In this document: piece by piece, positions 26,292-35,306 of the stretch
Numbering within the stretch: position 1 is the stretch's first letter
Layout of the letters: every line of letters starts with the position of its first letter
Assembly: GCF_029167375.1 (NCBI RefSeq)
Contig: NZ_JARFTP010000013.1
Coordinates: 62,001 to 126,000 of the forward strand
Origin: Tsukamurella sp. 8F
GTDB lineage: Bacteria > Actinomycetota > Actinomycetes > Mycobacteriales > Mycobacteriaceae
Direction: 5' to 3'
Length of the DNA stretch: 64,000 nucleotides
Notes under the pieces: model-generated
The model's input: only the letters and a program-made list of their open reading frames with translations
The model's database searches: none
What the model was told of the DNA's origin: nothing
Translations under genes and position numbers: made by a program

Positions 26292-27074
26292 ATGACCGAC
26301 AGCGATCCGCACAAGCAGAGCGAGCCGGGACCCGACTCGGACCCCACGGGCCGTGCCTTCGACGAGACCGTCATCCGGCCCAATCTGTCCAAGGAGGGAG
26401 ACGGCGGGTCGGGCCCGTCCGTCGAGCAGCCGAAGTACCCGTCGGGGCCGCCGTCGGCCGGCTACCAGTTGGGCTCGCCGCAGCCGCCCGCGGATCCGTA
26501 CGCGCCCGCTGATCCCTATTCCGCACTCCCCCAGTACCCCACCGCACCCGACTATCCGGGCGGCCAGCCGGGCTACGGCCAGCCAGGCCAGCCGGGCTAC
26601 GGCCAGCAGGCCCCCTACGGACAGCAGGGATACGGGCAGTCCGGATACGGGCAGTCCGGATACGGACAGGATCCGTACAACCAGCAGTTCGGCGGACAAC
26701 AGTTCGGCCAGCAGTACCCGGGGTCCGACCCCTACGGCCAACAGCCTCAGTACCCGCAGGGCGGGTTCCCCGGCGCACCGGGCTTCGGCACGCCCGGTTA
26801 CCCTCCGTCGGCCCCCGGCACCAACAACCTCGCGATCGCCTCCCTGGTGACGGGCATCCTCGGCATCTGCTGCTTCCTCTTCTCGATCGCGGGCATCATC
26901 ACCGGCGTGATCTCGCTGAACCAGATCAAGCAGACCGGAGAGGGCGGCCGCGGCCTGGCGATCGCGGGCATCGTGTGCGGGGCCGTCACCCTCGTCCTGA
27001 GTGTGATCTGGGGGATCTACGTGGTCACCTCCAAGGACGTGACCACGGGTAACGCCCTACTCGGCCTCTTCTGA
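26292..27074 (+). CDS. DUF4190 membrane protein with Tyr-Gly-Gln-rich cytosolic tail
   Basis: A 260-residue protein. The first ~170 residues are disordered and prion-like: Asp/Pro/Ser at the start, then Pro-Tyr and Gly-Tyr-Gly-Gln repeats ([13 protein letters not shown], three tandem [10 protein letters not shown] units near residues 113-126, and Gln-Gln-Phe-Gly). Two membrane helices follow (about 180-205 and 220-250) joined by a loop with [19 protein letters not shown], the DUF4190 hallmark. Function is unknown; relatives are actinobacterial membrane proteins with sticky tails. Low-complexity length is likely to vary between strains. A terminator follows. Confidence 0.85.
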   Translation: MTDSDPHKQSEPGPDSDPTGRAFDETVIRPNLSKEGDGGSGPSVEQPKYPSGPPSAGYQLGSPQPPADPYAPADPYSALPQYPTAPDYPGGQPGYGQPGQPGYGQQAPYGQQGYGQSGYGQSGYGQDPYNQQFGGQQFGQQYPGSDPYGQQPQYPQGGFPGAPGFGTPGYPPSAPGTNNLAIASLVTGILGICCFLFSIAGIITGVISLNQIKQTGEGGRGLAIAGIVCGAVTLVLSVIWGIYVVTSKDVTTGNALLGLF

Positions 27075-27087
27075 GACCGCCCTACGA

Positions 27088-27119
27088 GAGCCCCGCACGG
27101 GATGGTCCGTGCGGGGCTC
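27088..27119. terminator. Bidirectional terminator between the DUF4190 gene and proS
   Basis: Perfect 13-bp stem GAGCCCCGCACGG / CCGTGCGGGGCTC around GATGGT, in the convergent gap 27075-27159. It can serve both genes; T-runs are poor, as usual in this GC-rich genome. Confidence 0.85.
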
Positions 27120-27159
27120 CGTTCGAAGCGGACGCCCGATCTGCACGTCGCAGCGACCT

Positions 27160-28905
27160 CTACGCGCGGGCGGCGGCGGCGACCACGTCGGCGGCGTCCG
27201 CCACGGGCACCTCGCGGGACTCACCGGTGAGGCGGTCGCGCAGCTCCACGACACCGTCGGCCCAGCCTCGGCCGACCACGACCACGGTCGGGACACCCAG
27301 CAGTTCGGAGTCCTTGAACTTCACGCCGGGCGACGCCTTGCGATCATCGAGTACCACCTCGAGGCCCCGTGCGTCGAGGTCCGCGGCAAGCTGCTCCGCG
27401 CCCTCCCAAGCGCCCGCGTCCTTGTTCGCGATCACGAGGTGCACGTCGTACGGCGCGACCCCCTTGGGCCAGCGCAGCCCCTTGTCGTCGTGCCACTGCT
27501 CCGCGATGACGGCGACGAGACGGGAGACGCCGATACCGTAGCTGCCCTGGATGAGCCGGGCGGGCTTGCCGTCCTCGCCGAGGACATCGACCTCGAAGGC
27601 GTCGGTGTACTTGCGTCCCAGCTGGAAGATATGGCCGATCTCTATGCCACGCGCTGAGACGAGCGTGCCGCGGCCGTCCGGCGACGGGTCGCCGTCGCGC
27701 ACCTCGGCCGCCTCGATCGTGCCGTCGGGGGTGAAGTCGCGGCCCGCGACGAGGTCCACGACGTGCTCACCCGGCGCGTCGGCGCCCGTGATCCACCGGG
27801 TCCCGGTCACGACCCGCGGATCCACCAAGTAGCGAACCCCGTTGTCCAGCAGAGCCTTCGGCCCCACGTAGCCCTTCACCAGGAAGGGGTTCGCCCTGAA
27901 ATCGTCCTCGTCGAGCAGCTCCACCTCGGCGGGCTCCAACGACGCCTCCAAACGCTTGAAGTCGACCTCGCGATCGCCGGGGACACCGATGCCGAGCAAC
28001 TCCCACTCGTCGCCGGGCAGCCGCGTCTTCACGAGCACGTTCTTGAGGGTGTCCGCCGCGGTGACGGCCCGGCCCAGGTCGGCCGCGTTCGCCCAGTCGA
28101 CCAACGTCGCGATAGTGGGCGTGTTCTCGGTCTGGTGCACGACCGCCTCGGGCAGGCCGTCGAGGGGGATCAGATCCGGCGCCGGCGTGACGACCGCCTC
28201 GACGTTCGCGGCGTAGCCGGACTCGAGGCAGCGCACATACGTGTCCTCGCCCACCGGGCTCTCCGCCAGGAACTCCTCCGACGCGCTGCCCCCCATCGCG
28301 CCGGAAGTCGCCGCCACGATCACGTACTGGACGCCGAGGCGCGCGAAGATGCGCTGGTACGCCTCGCGGTGCGCGTGGTACGCGTCCTTGAGCCCGCCTT
28401 CGTCCAGGTCGAACGAGTACGAGTCCTTCATGATGAACTCGCGCCCGCGCAGGATCCCGGCTCGCGGCCGTTCCTCATCGCGGTACTTGGTCTGGATCTG
28501 GTACAGGATCACCGGAAGGTCCTTGTAGGAGCTGTACTCACCCTTGACGGTGAGCGCGAACATCTCCTCATGCGTGGGCCCGAGCAACATGTCGGTCCCC
28601 TTGCGATCCTTGAGCTTCAGCAGCGCGTCGCCGTACTCGGTCCATCGACCCGTCGTCTCATACGGCTCGCGCGGCAGCAACGCAGGTAGGGATATCTCCT
28701 GCCCGCCGATCGCTGTCATCTCGTCGCGCACGACGGCCTCGATGTTGCGGAGAGTCTTGAGGCCGAGTGGCAGCCAGCTGTAGACGCCGGGCGCTACGCG
28801 GCGCACGTATCCGGCACGCACTAGCAGCTTGTGGCTCGGGACCTCCGCGTCCGCGGGGTCGTCGCGGAGCGTGCGGAGGAAGAGCTGGGAGAGTCGGGTG
28901 ATCAC
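27160..28905 (-). CDS. proS: Prolyl-tRNA synthetase, bacterial type
   Basis: A 581-residue ProRS with an editing insert. Motif 1 region ([21 protein letters not shown]), motif 2 ([28 protein letters not shown]), the YbaK-like insertion in the middle (about 230-400) and motif 3 ([16 protein letters not shown]) are in order, then the anticodon domain. It charges tRNA-Pro and edits Ala-tRNA-Pro. Start GTG 28905 fits [16 protein letters not shown], the family beginning; the longer frame is shadow. A TAAGCT lies 8 bases upstream. Confidence 0.96.
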   Translation of the reverse strand: MITRLSQLFLRTLRDDPADAEVPSHKLLVRAGYVRRVAPGVYSWLPLGLKTLRNIEAVVRDEMTAIGGQEISLPALLPREPYETTGRWTEYGDALLKLKDRKGTDMLLGPTHEEMFALTVKGEYSSYKDLPVILYQIQTKYRDEERPRAGILRGREFIMKDSYSFDLDEGGLKDAYHAHREAYQRIFARLGVQYVIVAATSGAMGGSASEEFLAESPVGEDTYVRCLESGYAANVEAVVTPAPDLIPLDGLPEAVVHQTENTPTIATLVDWANAADLGRAVTAADTLKNVLVKTRLPGDEWELLGIGVPGDREVDFKRLEASLEPAEVELLDEDDFRANPFLVKGYVGPKALLDNGVRYLVDPRVVTGTRWITGADAPGEHVVDLVAGRDFTPDGTIEAAEVRDGDPSPDGRGTLVSARGIEIGHIFQLGRKYTDAFEVDVLGEDGKPARLIQGSYGIGVSRLVAVIAEQWHDDKGLRWPKGVAPYDVHLVIANKDAGAWEGAEQLAADLDARGLEVVLDDRKASPGVKFKDSELLGVPTVVVVGRGWADGVVELRDRLTGESREVPVADAADVVAAAARA

Positions 28906-28913
28906 GGGTCGAT

Positions 28914-28923
28914 AGCTTAGTGT
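28914..28923. promoter_or_regulatory. Overlapping divergent -10 elements of proS and yaaA
   Basis: Minus-strand TAAGCT (plus 28914-28919) ends 8 bases from the proS GTG, and plus-strand TAGTGT (28918-28923) ends 7 bases from yaaA GTG 28931. The elements share two bases, so only one polymerase can bind at a time. Confidence 0.5.
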
Positions 28924-28930
28924 GCCCGGT

Positions 28931-29677
28931 GTGCTGATCCTGCTTCCCCCGTCGGAGACCAAGACAGGTGGCGGCGCCGGCCGCCCGCTCGACCTCGCCG
29001 AGCTCTCCCTGCCCGACCTCACGGACACCCGGGTACGCATCGCCGAGGCACTCGTCGAGGTGTCCGCCGACGATACTGCGGGCCGCGCCGCTCTCGGGCT
29101 CTCCGCCGCGCAGGCCGATGAGCTCGAGCGCAATCGCACGCTGTGGTCCGCGCCGACCCGCGTGGCGCTCGAGCGCTACACGGGCGTGCTCTACGAGGCA
29201 CTGGACGTCGCCGGGTTCACCAGGGCGCAGCGCGCGAAGGCGGATGCGCGGCTCGCGATCGGATCCGCGTTGTTCGGAGTGGTCCGCGCCGCAGACCCGA
29301 TTCCCGCGTACCGGCTCTCCGCCGGGTCGAAACTCCCCGGGCTTCGCACTCTCGCAGCCGAGTGGAAGCCCGATCTCGCCGACGCGCTGGATGCCCTCGA
29401 CTGCGGGCTGGTCGTCGATCTGCGATCGGGCGGTTACGCCGCCCTGGGGCGGGTCGAAGGTGCGGTGACCGCCACCGTCGTCACCGAACGAGAGGACGGT
29501 AGCCGCTCCGTCGTGTCGCACTTCAACAAGCACCACAAGGGCCTGCTGGCGAGGGCGCTCGTCGCGACCCGGGCGGAGCCCGCGGACGCCCGCGCCGTCG
29601 TGCGCGTGGCACAGAAGGCGGGCCTGCGGGCCGAGGTCACCGGCTCCCAGGAGGTCACGATCGTCACCTCGGGGTAG
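28931..29677 (+). CDS. yaaA: YaaA-family (DUF328) peroxide-stress protein
   Basis: A 248-residue DUF328 protein. The start [10 protein letters not shown] is the family signature; the core blocks [33 protein letters not shown] and the C-terminal [17 protein letters not shown] (family NxxK/HKG region) are present. YaaA limits Fenton damage in E. coli under hydrogen peroxide and binds DNA. GTG 28931 is chosen because TAGTGT lies 7 bases upstream; GTG 28922 would add three residues. It converges on efpA with 21 bases between the coding ends. Confidence 0.9.
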   Translation: MLILLPPSETKTGGGAGRPLDLAELSLPDLTDTRVRIAEALVEVSADDTAGRAALGLSAAQADELERNRTLWSAPTRVALERYTGVLYEALDVAGFTRAQRAKADARLAIGSALFGVVRAADPIPAYRLSAGSKLPGLRTLAAEWKPDLADALDALDCGLVVDLRSGGYAALGRVEGAVTATVVTEREDGSRSVVSHFNKHHKGLLARALVATRAEPADARAVVRVAQKAGLRAEVTGSQEVTIVTSG

Positions 29678-29698
29678 GCCGAGGGGGTCCCGGGAGGC

Positions 29699-32173
29699 TC
29701 AGTCGTCCTGGCGGTGCCGACGCGCGCGGCTGACGCGGTCCGCCTGCGGCGACTGGGCTCCTACACGCATGCTGTGCCGTCCCTCCTGGGACGCGGCAGA
29801 GTCGGGTGTCGAGGCGTCAGGGGCGGCGTGACGGCCGTCGCCGCGCTGCAGCGGCGCGCTCGGGCGCTGCACGGGGCCGCTCGGGCGCTGCACCGGGCCG
29901 CTCGGACGCGGGATCGGGGCACTCGCCCGGAAGCCCGCCTGTGGGGCCGCAGGCTGTGGGGGCCGCTGCACCGGCGCGCTCGGACGGGGCTGCATCGGTC
30001 CGCTCGGCCGCGGCGCGGGCGCGCCCTGACGCGGCATCGGCGCGCTCGGCCGGCCCTGGCGCTGTACGGGCCCGCTGGGGCGGAATCCCTGCCCAGCGGG
30101 TACGGGGCGCTGGACCGGCACGGCCTGCGTCGGCGGTGTCTGGGCGGGGCGCGGCGCCGGTGCCTGCACACGACCGTTGCGCTCCGGCATGCGGAAGCCG
30201 CTAGGACGCTCGATATCGGCGGAGCGGCGGATCTCGCCGCTGTCGCGCGCGACACCGGACAGAGGCGGCTCGGGTCGACGCGGGACCGGGTCGCTGGGAT
30301 GGGTGCCGCGAGTCGGCGGCTCGTCGCGGCTCGCCGATGGTGCGCCGAGCGGCAACGCCGTGGTCGCCGACTCGTCGGGCTCCGGGTCGGGTGCGCGCGT
30401 GCGGCGCCGGGCGAGGATCGGGATGCGATCGGTGAACGGCGCGGGCTCGGGATCGTCCGGGCTCTCGTTGTAGAACAGCTCGTAGTCGCTCCGCTTGACC
30501 GCCGGGAACGTACCGGAGGTGACGTCGCCCTCGATTGGCTCCCATTCGTCCTCGGCCTCGTCTTCGTGGAATGCGAGCGCCGGGAACGACGTCGACGGGA
30601 TCGCACCGCCGGACTTGTTCGACTCCTGGACGGCCTGGCCCTCGGCGACCTGCTCAGGCGTGAAGCGCATGAATGGGACGACGACTATGCCGGCCAAGAC
30701 GACGATCGCTGCGCACGCCAGGAACGCGAGGCCGTACCCCGATGCGAGTGCATGCAATTGGACGTCGCGCAGGCCGGGCACGGCGCTCATCTCACCGGAT
30801 GTGGGACCGCCCTTCGACATGATGCGCGACGTGACGAGCACCTGGACGATCGCCAGTCCCCCGACACCGCCGAGATTCTGCGCGACCTCGGTCAGCGCGG
30901 TCAGGGGGCCGATCTCATTGGGCTTGACCCCGGCCACGATGCACAGGGTGAGCGGGATCAGCGCGAGTCCCACGCCCAGGCCGATGATGAACACAGGGAC
31001 GGCGATCTGCGGGAAGTAGGCGATATGCGCATCGTGCCGACTCGGATTCGACGCGTAGGCGTCGATGGTCGCGTAGACGAACAGGCACGGCAGGAGCACA
31101 ACGATCCCGCCGAGTGCGACGAGCCATCGCGCCTGCACCATCGTCGCGAGCTTTGCGGACACCGCCGAGGAGACGCCCATGCCCACGGCGAACGGCATCA
31201 GCGCCACGCCGGACTGCCACGGCTCGTAGCCGAGCACCTGCTGGAACGTCAGCGAGACATAGAAGCCCATCGTGGGGATGACGGCGCCACAGATGAGGAT
31301 GGCGATCATCGTCGCAACTCGGTTGCGGTTGCGGAACAGCGAGAACGGAAGGATCGGGTTGCGCGTGCCGCGCTCCACGACGAGGAACATCACGAGGCAC
31401 ACCGCCGCGAGTGCGAATGCGATGACCACGCTCGGACGAGACCAGCCCTCGGGGCCCGCGGTAGCGCCGTACACACCGGACGCGCAGCCGACCACCGCCA
31501 GTACCGCGCCGCGCACGTCGAGCGAGTGCCGTCGCTCGGCCGAAGACTCCTCGAGCGCGATGTAGCCACCGATTGCGCACGCCAGGCCGGCGGGCACGCT
31601 GATGAGGAACACGAGGCTCCAGTGCCAGGTGGCCAGCACACCACCCGCTACGAGCCCCGAGACCGAGCCGACGCCCGCCATCGCAGCGAAGATCGCAAAG
31701 GCCTGGTTACGCGCCTTGCCGGGCGCGAAGGTGGTGGCGACGAGGGCGAGCGCAGTCGGGCATGCGACCGCCGCTGACGCCCCCTGAAGCGTGCGGGCGA
31801 CCAACAACCACACCTCGGCACTCAATCCGAGAAAGCCGTCCATCGCACCCGCCGCACCCGCGAGGCCTGACGTCACCGTGAAACCCGAGACGCCGTAGAT
31901 GAACATCTTCTTCCGGCCGAAGGTGTCGCCCAACCGGCCGCCGAGCAGCATCAGACCGCCGAAAGCGACCGCGTACGCGCCGAACACCCACACCTTGGTG
32001 GCGTCGGACAGGTGCAGCCCGTCCTGGATCTTCGGCATCGCCACGAAGACGACGGTCCCGTCCAGGACGGACAGGAAGTACATCCCGCTGAGCACGATGA
32101 TGGCCAGCCCGAACGCGTTGCCTTTAACGGCGTACGTCTGGCCAGTCCCCTCGGGCGCCGATACTGCGGTCAT
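29699..32173 (-). CDS. efpA: EfpA-like MFS multidrug transporter with long proline-rich C-terminal tail
   Basis: An 824-residue MFS protein. Residues 1-~500 form a 14-helix DHA2-type core: motif A appears as GGRLGDTFGRKKMF, motif C as GVGSVSGLVAGG. The last 323 residues are cytosolic, acidic first (HEDEAEDEWEP) and then Arg-Pro-rich with imperfect repeats of RPSGPVQ/RPSAPLQ type. A typical EfpA lacks such a tail as far as I remember. It should export drugs or lipids by proton antiport. ATG 32173 is chosen for TACCGT 8 bases upstream; the upstream frame is open but without signal. It sits beside proS, the M. tuberculosis order for efpA (Rv2846c). Confidence 0.93.
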   Translation of the reverse strand: MTAVSAPEGTGQTYAVKGNAFGLAIIVLSGMYFLSVLDGTVVFVAMPKIQDGLHLSDATKVWVFGAYAVAFGGLMLLGGRLGDTFGRKKMFIYGVSGFTVTSGLAGAAGAMDGFLGLSAEVWLLVARTLQGASAAVACPTALALVATTFAPGKARNQAFAIFAAMAGVGSVSGLVAGGVLATWHWSLVFLISVPAGLACAIGGYIALEESSAERRHSLDVRGAVLAVVGCASGVYGATAGPEGWSRPSVVIAFALAAVCLVMFLVVERGTRNPILPFSLFRNRNRVATMIAILICGAVIPTMGFYVSLTFQQVLGYEPWQSGVALMPFAVGMGVSSAVSAKLATMVQARWLVALGGIVVLLPCLFVYATIDAYASNPSRHDAHIAYFPQIAVPVFIIGLGVGLALIPLTLCIVAGVKPNEIGPLTALTEVAQNLGGVGGLAIVQVLVTSRIMSKGGPTSGEMSAVPGLRDVQLHALASGYGLAFLACAAIVVLAGIVVVPFMRFTPEQVAEGQAVQESNKSGGAIPSTSFPALAFHEDEAEDEWEPIEGDVTSGTFPAVKRSDYELFYNESPDDPEPAPFTDRIPILARRRTRAPDPEPDESATTALPLGAPSASRDEPPTRGTHPSDPVPRRPEPPLSGVARDSGEIRRSADIERPSGFRMPERNGRVQAPAPRPAQTPPTQAVPVQRPVPAGQGFRPSGPVQRQGRPSAPMPRQGAPAPRPSGPMQPRPSAPVQRPPQPAAPQAGFRASAPIPRPSGPVQRPSGPVQRPSAPLQRGDGRHAAPDASTPDSAASQEGRHSMRVGAQSPQADRVSRARRHRQDD

Positions 32174-32181
32174 GGGTTCCG

Positions 32182-32187
32182 ACGGTA
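32182..32187 (-). promoter_or_regulatory. Candidate -10 for efpA
   Basis: Minus-strand TACCGT ends 8 bases before ATG 32173; no SD is present. Confidence 0.4.
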
Positions 32188-32221
32188 CAGGCCGAACAAA
32201 GGCGCCGGGAAATCGTCGCAC

Positions 32222-32244
32222 GTAACAAATGAGGCACAAGTTAC
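32222..32244. promoter_or_regulatory. Inverted repeat GTAAC-N13-GTTAC upstream of efpA
   Basis: The 5-bp arms at 32222-32226 and 32240-32244 are perfect, and the centre is 60 bases upstream of the efpA start. It is a possible TetR- or GntR-like operator for the pump. The inner bases do not extend the symmetry. Confidence 0.35.
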
Positions 32245-32314
32245 CTGTGTGACCGGTATGGGAGTGCTCGCGAACGCGCTGACCTGCAGATGAGAGGAAC
32301 CTGTGGAGAACCCA

Positions 32315-33583
32315 TCACTCCGGCGACGAAGGTTGCGATTCACACGTTTCTCCGCGCGTGGTCCTACTCGAATCCGACAACGTGCCCTGCTCGAACCCGG
32401 CAACCGCCCCGACGACGATGATCGCAGGCGGCCGGATCCCGGCCTCGGTGGCCGCAGCCGCGATCGTCGCGAGGGTGCCGCGGGTGACACGCTGCCGGTC
32501 CGTCGAGCCGTTCTCGACGACCGCGGCGGGCGTATCGCTCGGCCGGCCCCCGGCTACCAGGGCATCGGCGATCGCGGCGAGCCGCTCGACGCCCATCAGC
32601 ACGACGACGGTGCCGCGCAACCGCCCCAGCGCGTCCCAGTCGACGAGGCTGTCGGGGTGCCCCGGCGGCACGTGCCCGGAGACGACGACGGCCTCATGGG
32701 TGACGCCCCGATGTGTCACCGGGATCCCCGCCGCCGAAGGCGCTGCAAACGCCGACGTCACGCCGGGCACCACGGTGACCGGCACCCCGGCCTCGACACA
32801 CGCCTCGAGCTCCTCGTAGCCGCGGCCGAACACGTACGGGTCGCCGCCCTTGAGCCGCACCACGAACCGGCCCGCCTTCGCCCGGTCGATCAGCACCTCG
32901 TTTATCGCCTGCTGCGCCATGGCGCGTCCATACGGGATCTTCGCGGCGTCGATGACCTCGACGTTCGGCGCCAGTTCGGCCAGCAGGCGCGGCGGCGCCA
33001 GCCGGTCCGCGACCACTACGTCGGCGAGGCCCAGCAACTCGCGCCCGCGCACTGTGACGAGGCCCGGGTCGCCGGGTCCGCCGCCGACGAGGGCGACGCC
33101 GGCGGGCTTGGGTCGGTCGTCGGCCTGCGCCGTGTGTCCGGACAACGCCGCCGCCAGCGAGTTGCGCACGGCCGCCGAACGGCGGTGGTCGCCCGCCGCG
33201 AGCACGCCGACCTGCACGCCTCCGACCGACGCCGTCGCCGGGGTGACCGCGGTTCCCTCGCGGGCCAGGTCCGCGCGGACGCAGAACGTCCGCTGAGCCT
33301 CCGCCTCCGCGAGCACGCGGACGTTCACGTCGGGGTCGTCGGTCGCGGCGAGGACATACCAGGCGCCCGCGAGGTCGCCGTCGGCGTACTCCCGCAGGGT
33401 GAGTGTGATGCCCTCGGTCGACTCCACCGCCGGCGTCACGACCGGCGCGATCACGTGTACCTCCGCGCCCGCGGCGAGCAGCAACGGCAGCCGCCGCTGC
33501 ACCACGCTGCCGCCACCGACCAGCACCACGCGGCGCCCGCGCAGGTCGAGGCCGACGAGGTACGGGTCGGTGTGATCGCTCAT
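32315..33583 (-). CDS. cysG: Siroheme synthase: uroporphyrinogen-III methyltransferase fused to precorrin-2 dehydrogenase
   Basis: A 422-residue CysG. The N-terminal NAD-binding dehydrogenase/ferrochelatase part (VVLVGGGSVVQRRLPLLLAAG) covers about 1-150; the C-terminal SAM methyltransferase begins ALVGGGPGDPGLVTVRGRELL and shows RLKGGDPYVFGRG and VPGVTSAFAAPSAAGIPVTHR. It converts uroporphyrinogen III to siroheme, and precorrin-2 also feeds cobalamin synthesis. The fused order matches M. tuberculosis CysG (Rv2847c, from memory). It lies between efpA and the cob operon. ATG 33583 has TAGGCT 8 bases upstream (33592-33597). Confidence 0.93.
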   Translation of the reverse strand: MSDHTDPYLVGLDLRGRRVVLVGGGSVVQRRLPLLLAAGAEVHVIAPVVTPAVESTEGITLTLREYADGDLAGAWYVLAATDDPDVNVRVLAEAEAQRTFCVRADLAREGTAVTPATASVGGVQVGVLAAGDHRRSAAVRNSLAAALSGHTAQADDRPKPAGVALVGGGPGDPGLVTVRGRELLGLADVVVADRLAPPRLLAELAPNVEVIDAAKIPYGRAMAQQAINEVLIDRAKAGRFVVRLKGGDPYVFGRGYEELEACVEAGVPVTVVPGVTSAFAAPSAAGIPVTHRGVTHEAVVVSGHVPPGHPDSLVDWDALGRLRGTVVVLMGVERLAAIADALVAGGRPSDTPAAVVENGSTDRQRVTRGTLATIAAAATEAGIRPPAIIVVGAVAGFEQGTLSDSSRTTRGETCESQPSSPE

Positions 33584-33591
33584 GGACGACG

Positions 33592-33597
33592 AGCCTA
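33592..33597 (-). promoter_or_regulatory. Candidate -10 for cysG
   Basis: Minus-strand TAGGCT is separated from ATG 33583 by 8 bases, without an SD. Confidence 0.4.
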
Positions 33598-33723
33598 ATG
33601 AGCGCGCCGAGTCACTCGATCAGCGAGTGGACGAACGCAACATCCGTCGGCCGGCCGACGCGGGCCTTCGACACGCAGGGGTTTATGCGGTTCGAGGCAG
33701 AAGCCCTTGGTGCCCATCGCCCG

Positions 33724-33984
33724 TCAGGAATCGTCGCCTCGAGACACAACGGGCCGCGCGTCCCCGCTGGCGACGGCCTTCCACAGAGTCACGTCCATCT
33801 CGTTCGAGTCCGTTGGCGACGGCCCACGCAAGTCGGAGGCGATGATCGACAGCAATCGGCCTCGGTACCCTGCTTGTGGATCGCTGCGTCCGCCCGCACT
33901 GCGATTTCGCGGAAACGCGCGGTACGTCCGGTCAGGCCGTCCGTTGAGCGGACGCCGGCGTCGCGACCTGTCGAGAGCGGTCAC
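33724..33984 (-). pseudogene. Third gene of the insertion cluster, apparently twice frameshifted
   Basis: GTG 33984 overlaps the TGA of the upstream 117-aa gene (GTGA) and its frame stays open for 86 codons to the TGA at 33724. The middle, about 33855-33965, is an Arg-rich nonsense-like stretch in that frame, whereas another minus frame there reads RTARFREIAVRADAAIHKQ and looks coding. The last 44 codons return to the starting frame (LLSIIASDLRG, MDVTLWKAVASGDARPVV) with 36 of 44 third bases G or C. Two compensating indels, or paired sequencing errors, fit. The protein is not recognised. Confidence 0.45.
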
Positions 33985-34334
33985 ACCACTCGCGGCGACA
34001 CCGGAGGTGTTTCTCCTGGGGGGATGCCGATCCAATAGATGCCGTCGAGTGAAACCCGCGCGCTCTCGATCAGCGAACCAAGGGGTTCGGACATGCCCAT
34101 CGCGACGGCGTCGCCGAGTCGGACCGGATCGACGTCGGGCGACACGTGAACGCGACGCCCTACCACCGCGTCCGGCGTCGACAACAGGCGGCGGTAGACG
34201 ACGCACACGTCAGACGTTCCGTCTGCCCACGCCTTGATGATCTGGACCCGATCACTGTAATCCACAGAGATCGAATGCAGGATCGAGCCGAGAAGCGTGT
34301 ACGGATCCGGATCGTCCGTCGCATGCCCGACCAC
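33981..34334 (-). CDS. Hypothetical protein of the insertion cluster
   Basis: A 117-residue soluble protein starting at GTG 34334 behind the SD-like GAGGAGAGG. It looks real, with mixed hydrophobic and acidic strands: TLLGSILHSISVDYSDRVQIIKAW, SDVCVVYRRLL and VSLDGIYWIGIPPGE. No family is recognised. It follows the secreted-protein gene at 18 bases and overlaps the next gene by four, so the three form an operon. One or two subunits of a larger cargo or immunity system are possible but unsupported. Confidence 0.6.
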   Translation of the reverse strand: MVGHATDDPDPYTLLGSILHSISVDYSDRVQIIKAWADGTSDVCVVYRRLLSTPDAVVGRRVHVSPDVDPVRLGDAVAMGMSEPLGSLIESARVSLDGIYWIGIPPGETPPVSPRVV

Positions 34335-34352
34335 TTGACATCCTCTCCTCTG

Positions 34353-35062
34353 CTATCGCTTCACGGTCTTCGGCAGCTCCGCGGCCGACGATCGCAACAA
34401 GACGTCGCCATCGCCGACTGATTCCAACAGATCACGGACGGCCGATGAATCCAGTTTACGTTCCTGACGCGCCCTCAAGTCCTTCGGCAGGGTCGCCTCG
34501 CTCGACTTAGCCGCCACACGTGGACCGCTGCCGATGCCCTGCAGCGAGAAGGTCACCCAGTCGGGGCACTCAGCTTCGCCGCCCTGATTGCAATACATTG
34601 TCAGCAAGCCAAGCTCGCCGTGGACCGGCCATCCGTAGTAGTACGCCTGGTAGAAAGGGTTGTCGACGCCGATGACCTCACGCTGATCGACCAGCTCGCA
34701 TGTACCGTCAGTCGAGCACTCATACTTGCCCGCGTACGCGCGAAGCTCCCAAGTCCCATTCCACTTCGGAACGACGTTGGTCGATTCCAAATCACCTTCC
34801 GTTGAGCTTCGACTGTCCAAATGTTGTGCTTGTTCCACGCTTTGTCGACCCCGAACCCGGCGTCGGTATCTCCGTTCCAGAACCCGCGGCGGAGCGGAAT
34901 CTCCCCTCGTAGTGGATTGTTGGCGGTGGCGAGCACTTCGTCCGTGGGATAGCCCGGGGGTGGATCGGCGGCCCGCGCCGTGCCTGCACCGCTGAACGGT
35001 AGAGCGGCCACTGCAATTGCGCCTGCTAGAAATCCAACAAGCCTACGTACTTGTGATCTCAA
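34353..35062 (-). pseudogene. Secreted protein gene disrupted by a frameshift
   Basis: TTG 35062 (GAGGGG 8 bases upstream) starts a signal peptide MRSQVRRLVGFLAGAIAV with cleavage after TARA, then a mature region (DPPPGYPTDEV, FWNGDTDAGFGVDKAW). Near 34795-34840 the good reading moves to another frame, open to the TAA/TGA end at 34353: VVPKWNGTWELRAYAGKYE, TCELVDQREVIGV, YYYGWPVHGELG. The two halves together would give about 235 residues with one Cys pair. A single indel, genuine or a sequencing error, explains it; no slippery site for programmed frameshifting was seen. No family is recognised. Confidence 0.6.
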
Positions 35063-35260
35063 CTTTGTGCCCCTCGACTCGACGAGGAGTGCATCCCAGC
35101 GAGCCAGGCAGTTCCGATAGATCTCGCCACGCGCACGCCCGGTGCGCCATCTCGCGTTGTTTCCACACCACGGATGAGGTCACCAGACTCGGATCGGCGC
35201 GGCGTTCCATCGCGACACGATGCGGAACGAGCTGACTGACACAGCGGTTTCCGCGCATGC

Positions 35261-35289
35261 CCCCCTCATCGCCATCGGCGATGAGGGGG
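35261..35289 (-). terminator. Terminator after cobB
   Basis: Perfect 13-bp stem CCCCCTCATCGCC / GGCGATGAGGGGG with a 3-base loop, 18 bases downstream of the cobB stop on the minus strand. It isolates the cob operon from the inserted cluster, which needs its own promoter in 35063-35260. Confidence 0.85.
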
Positions 35290-35306
35290 AGGCGAATCTA
35301 CGTCCG

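Noticed and set aside
29820-30110. CRISPR-like periodic repeats
   Set aside because: They are codon-level repeats of the EfpA tail (RPSGPVQ), without identical repeats or unique spacers.
29714-31777. Plus-strand ORF of 687 codons opposite efpA
   Set aside because: Arg/His-rich and without domains; antisense shadow of the MFS gene.
33612-33628. CACTCG-ATCAG-CGAGTG stem between cysG and the inserted cluster
   Set aside because: Six pairs only, without T-run or a known role.
33598-34038. Plus-strand ORF with reasonable-looking start (SEWTNATSVGRPTRAF)
   Set aside because: It overlaps the minus-strand operon, changes to Arg-rich sequence after ~50 codons and lacks RBS and homology; a short remnant cannot be excluded.
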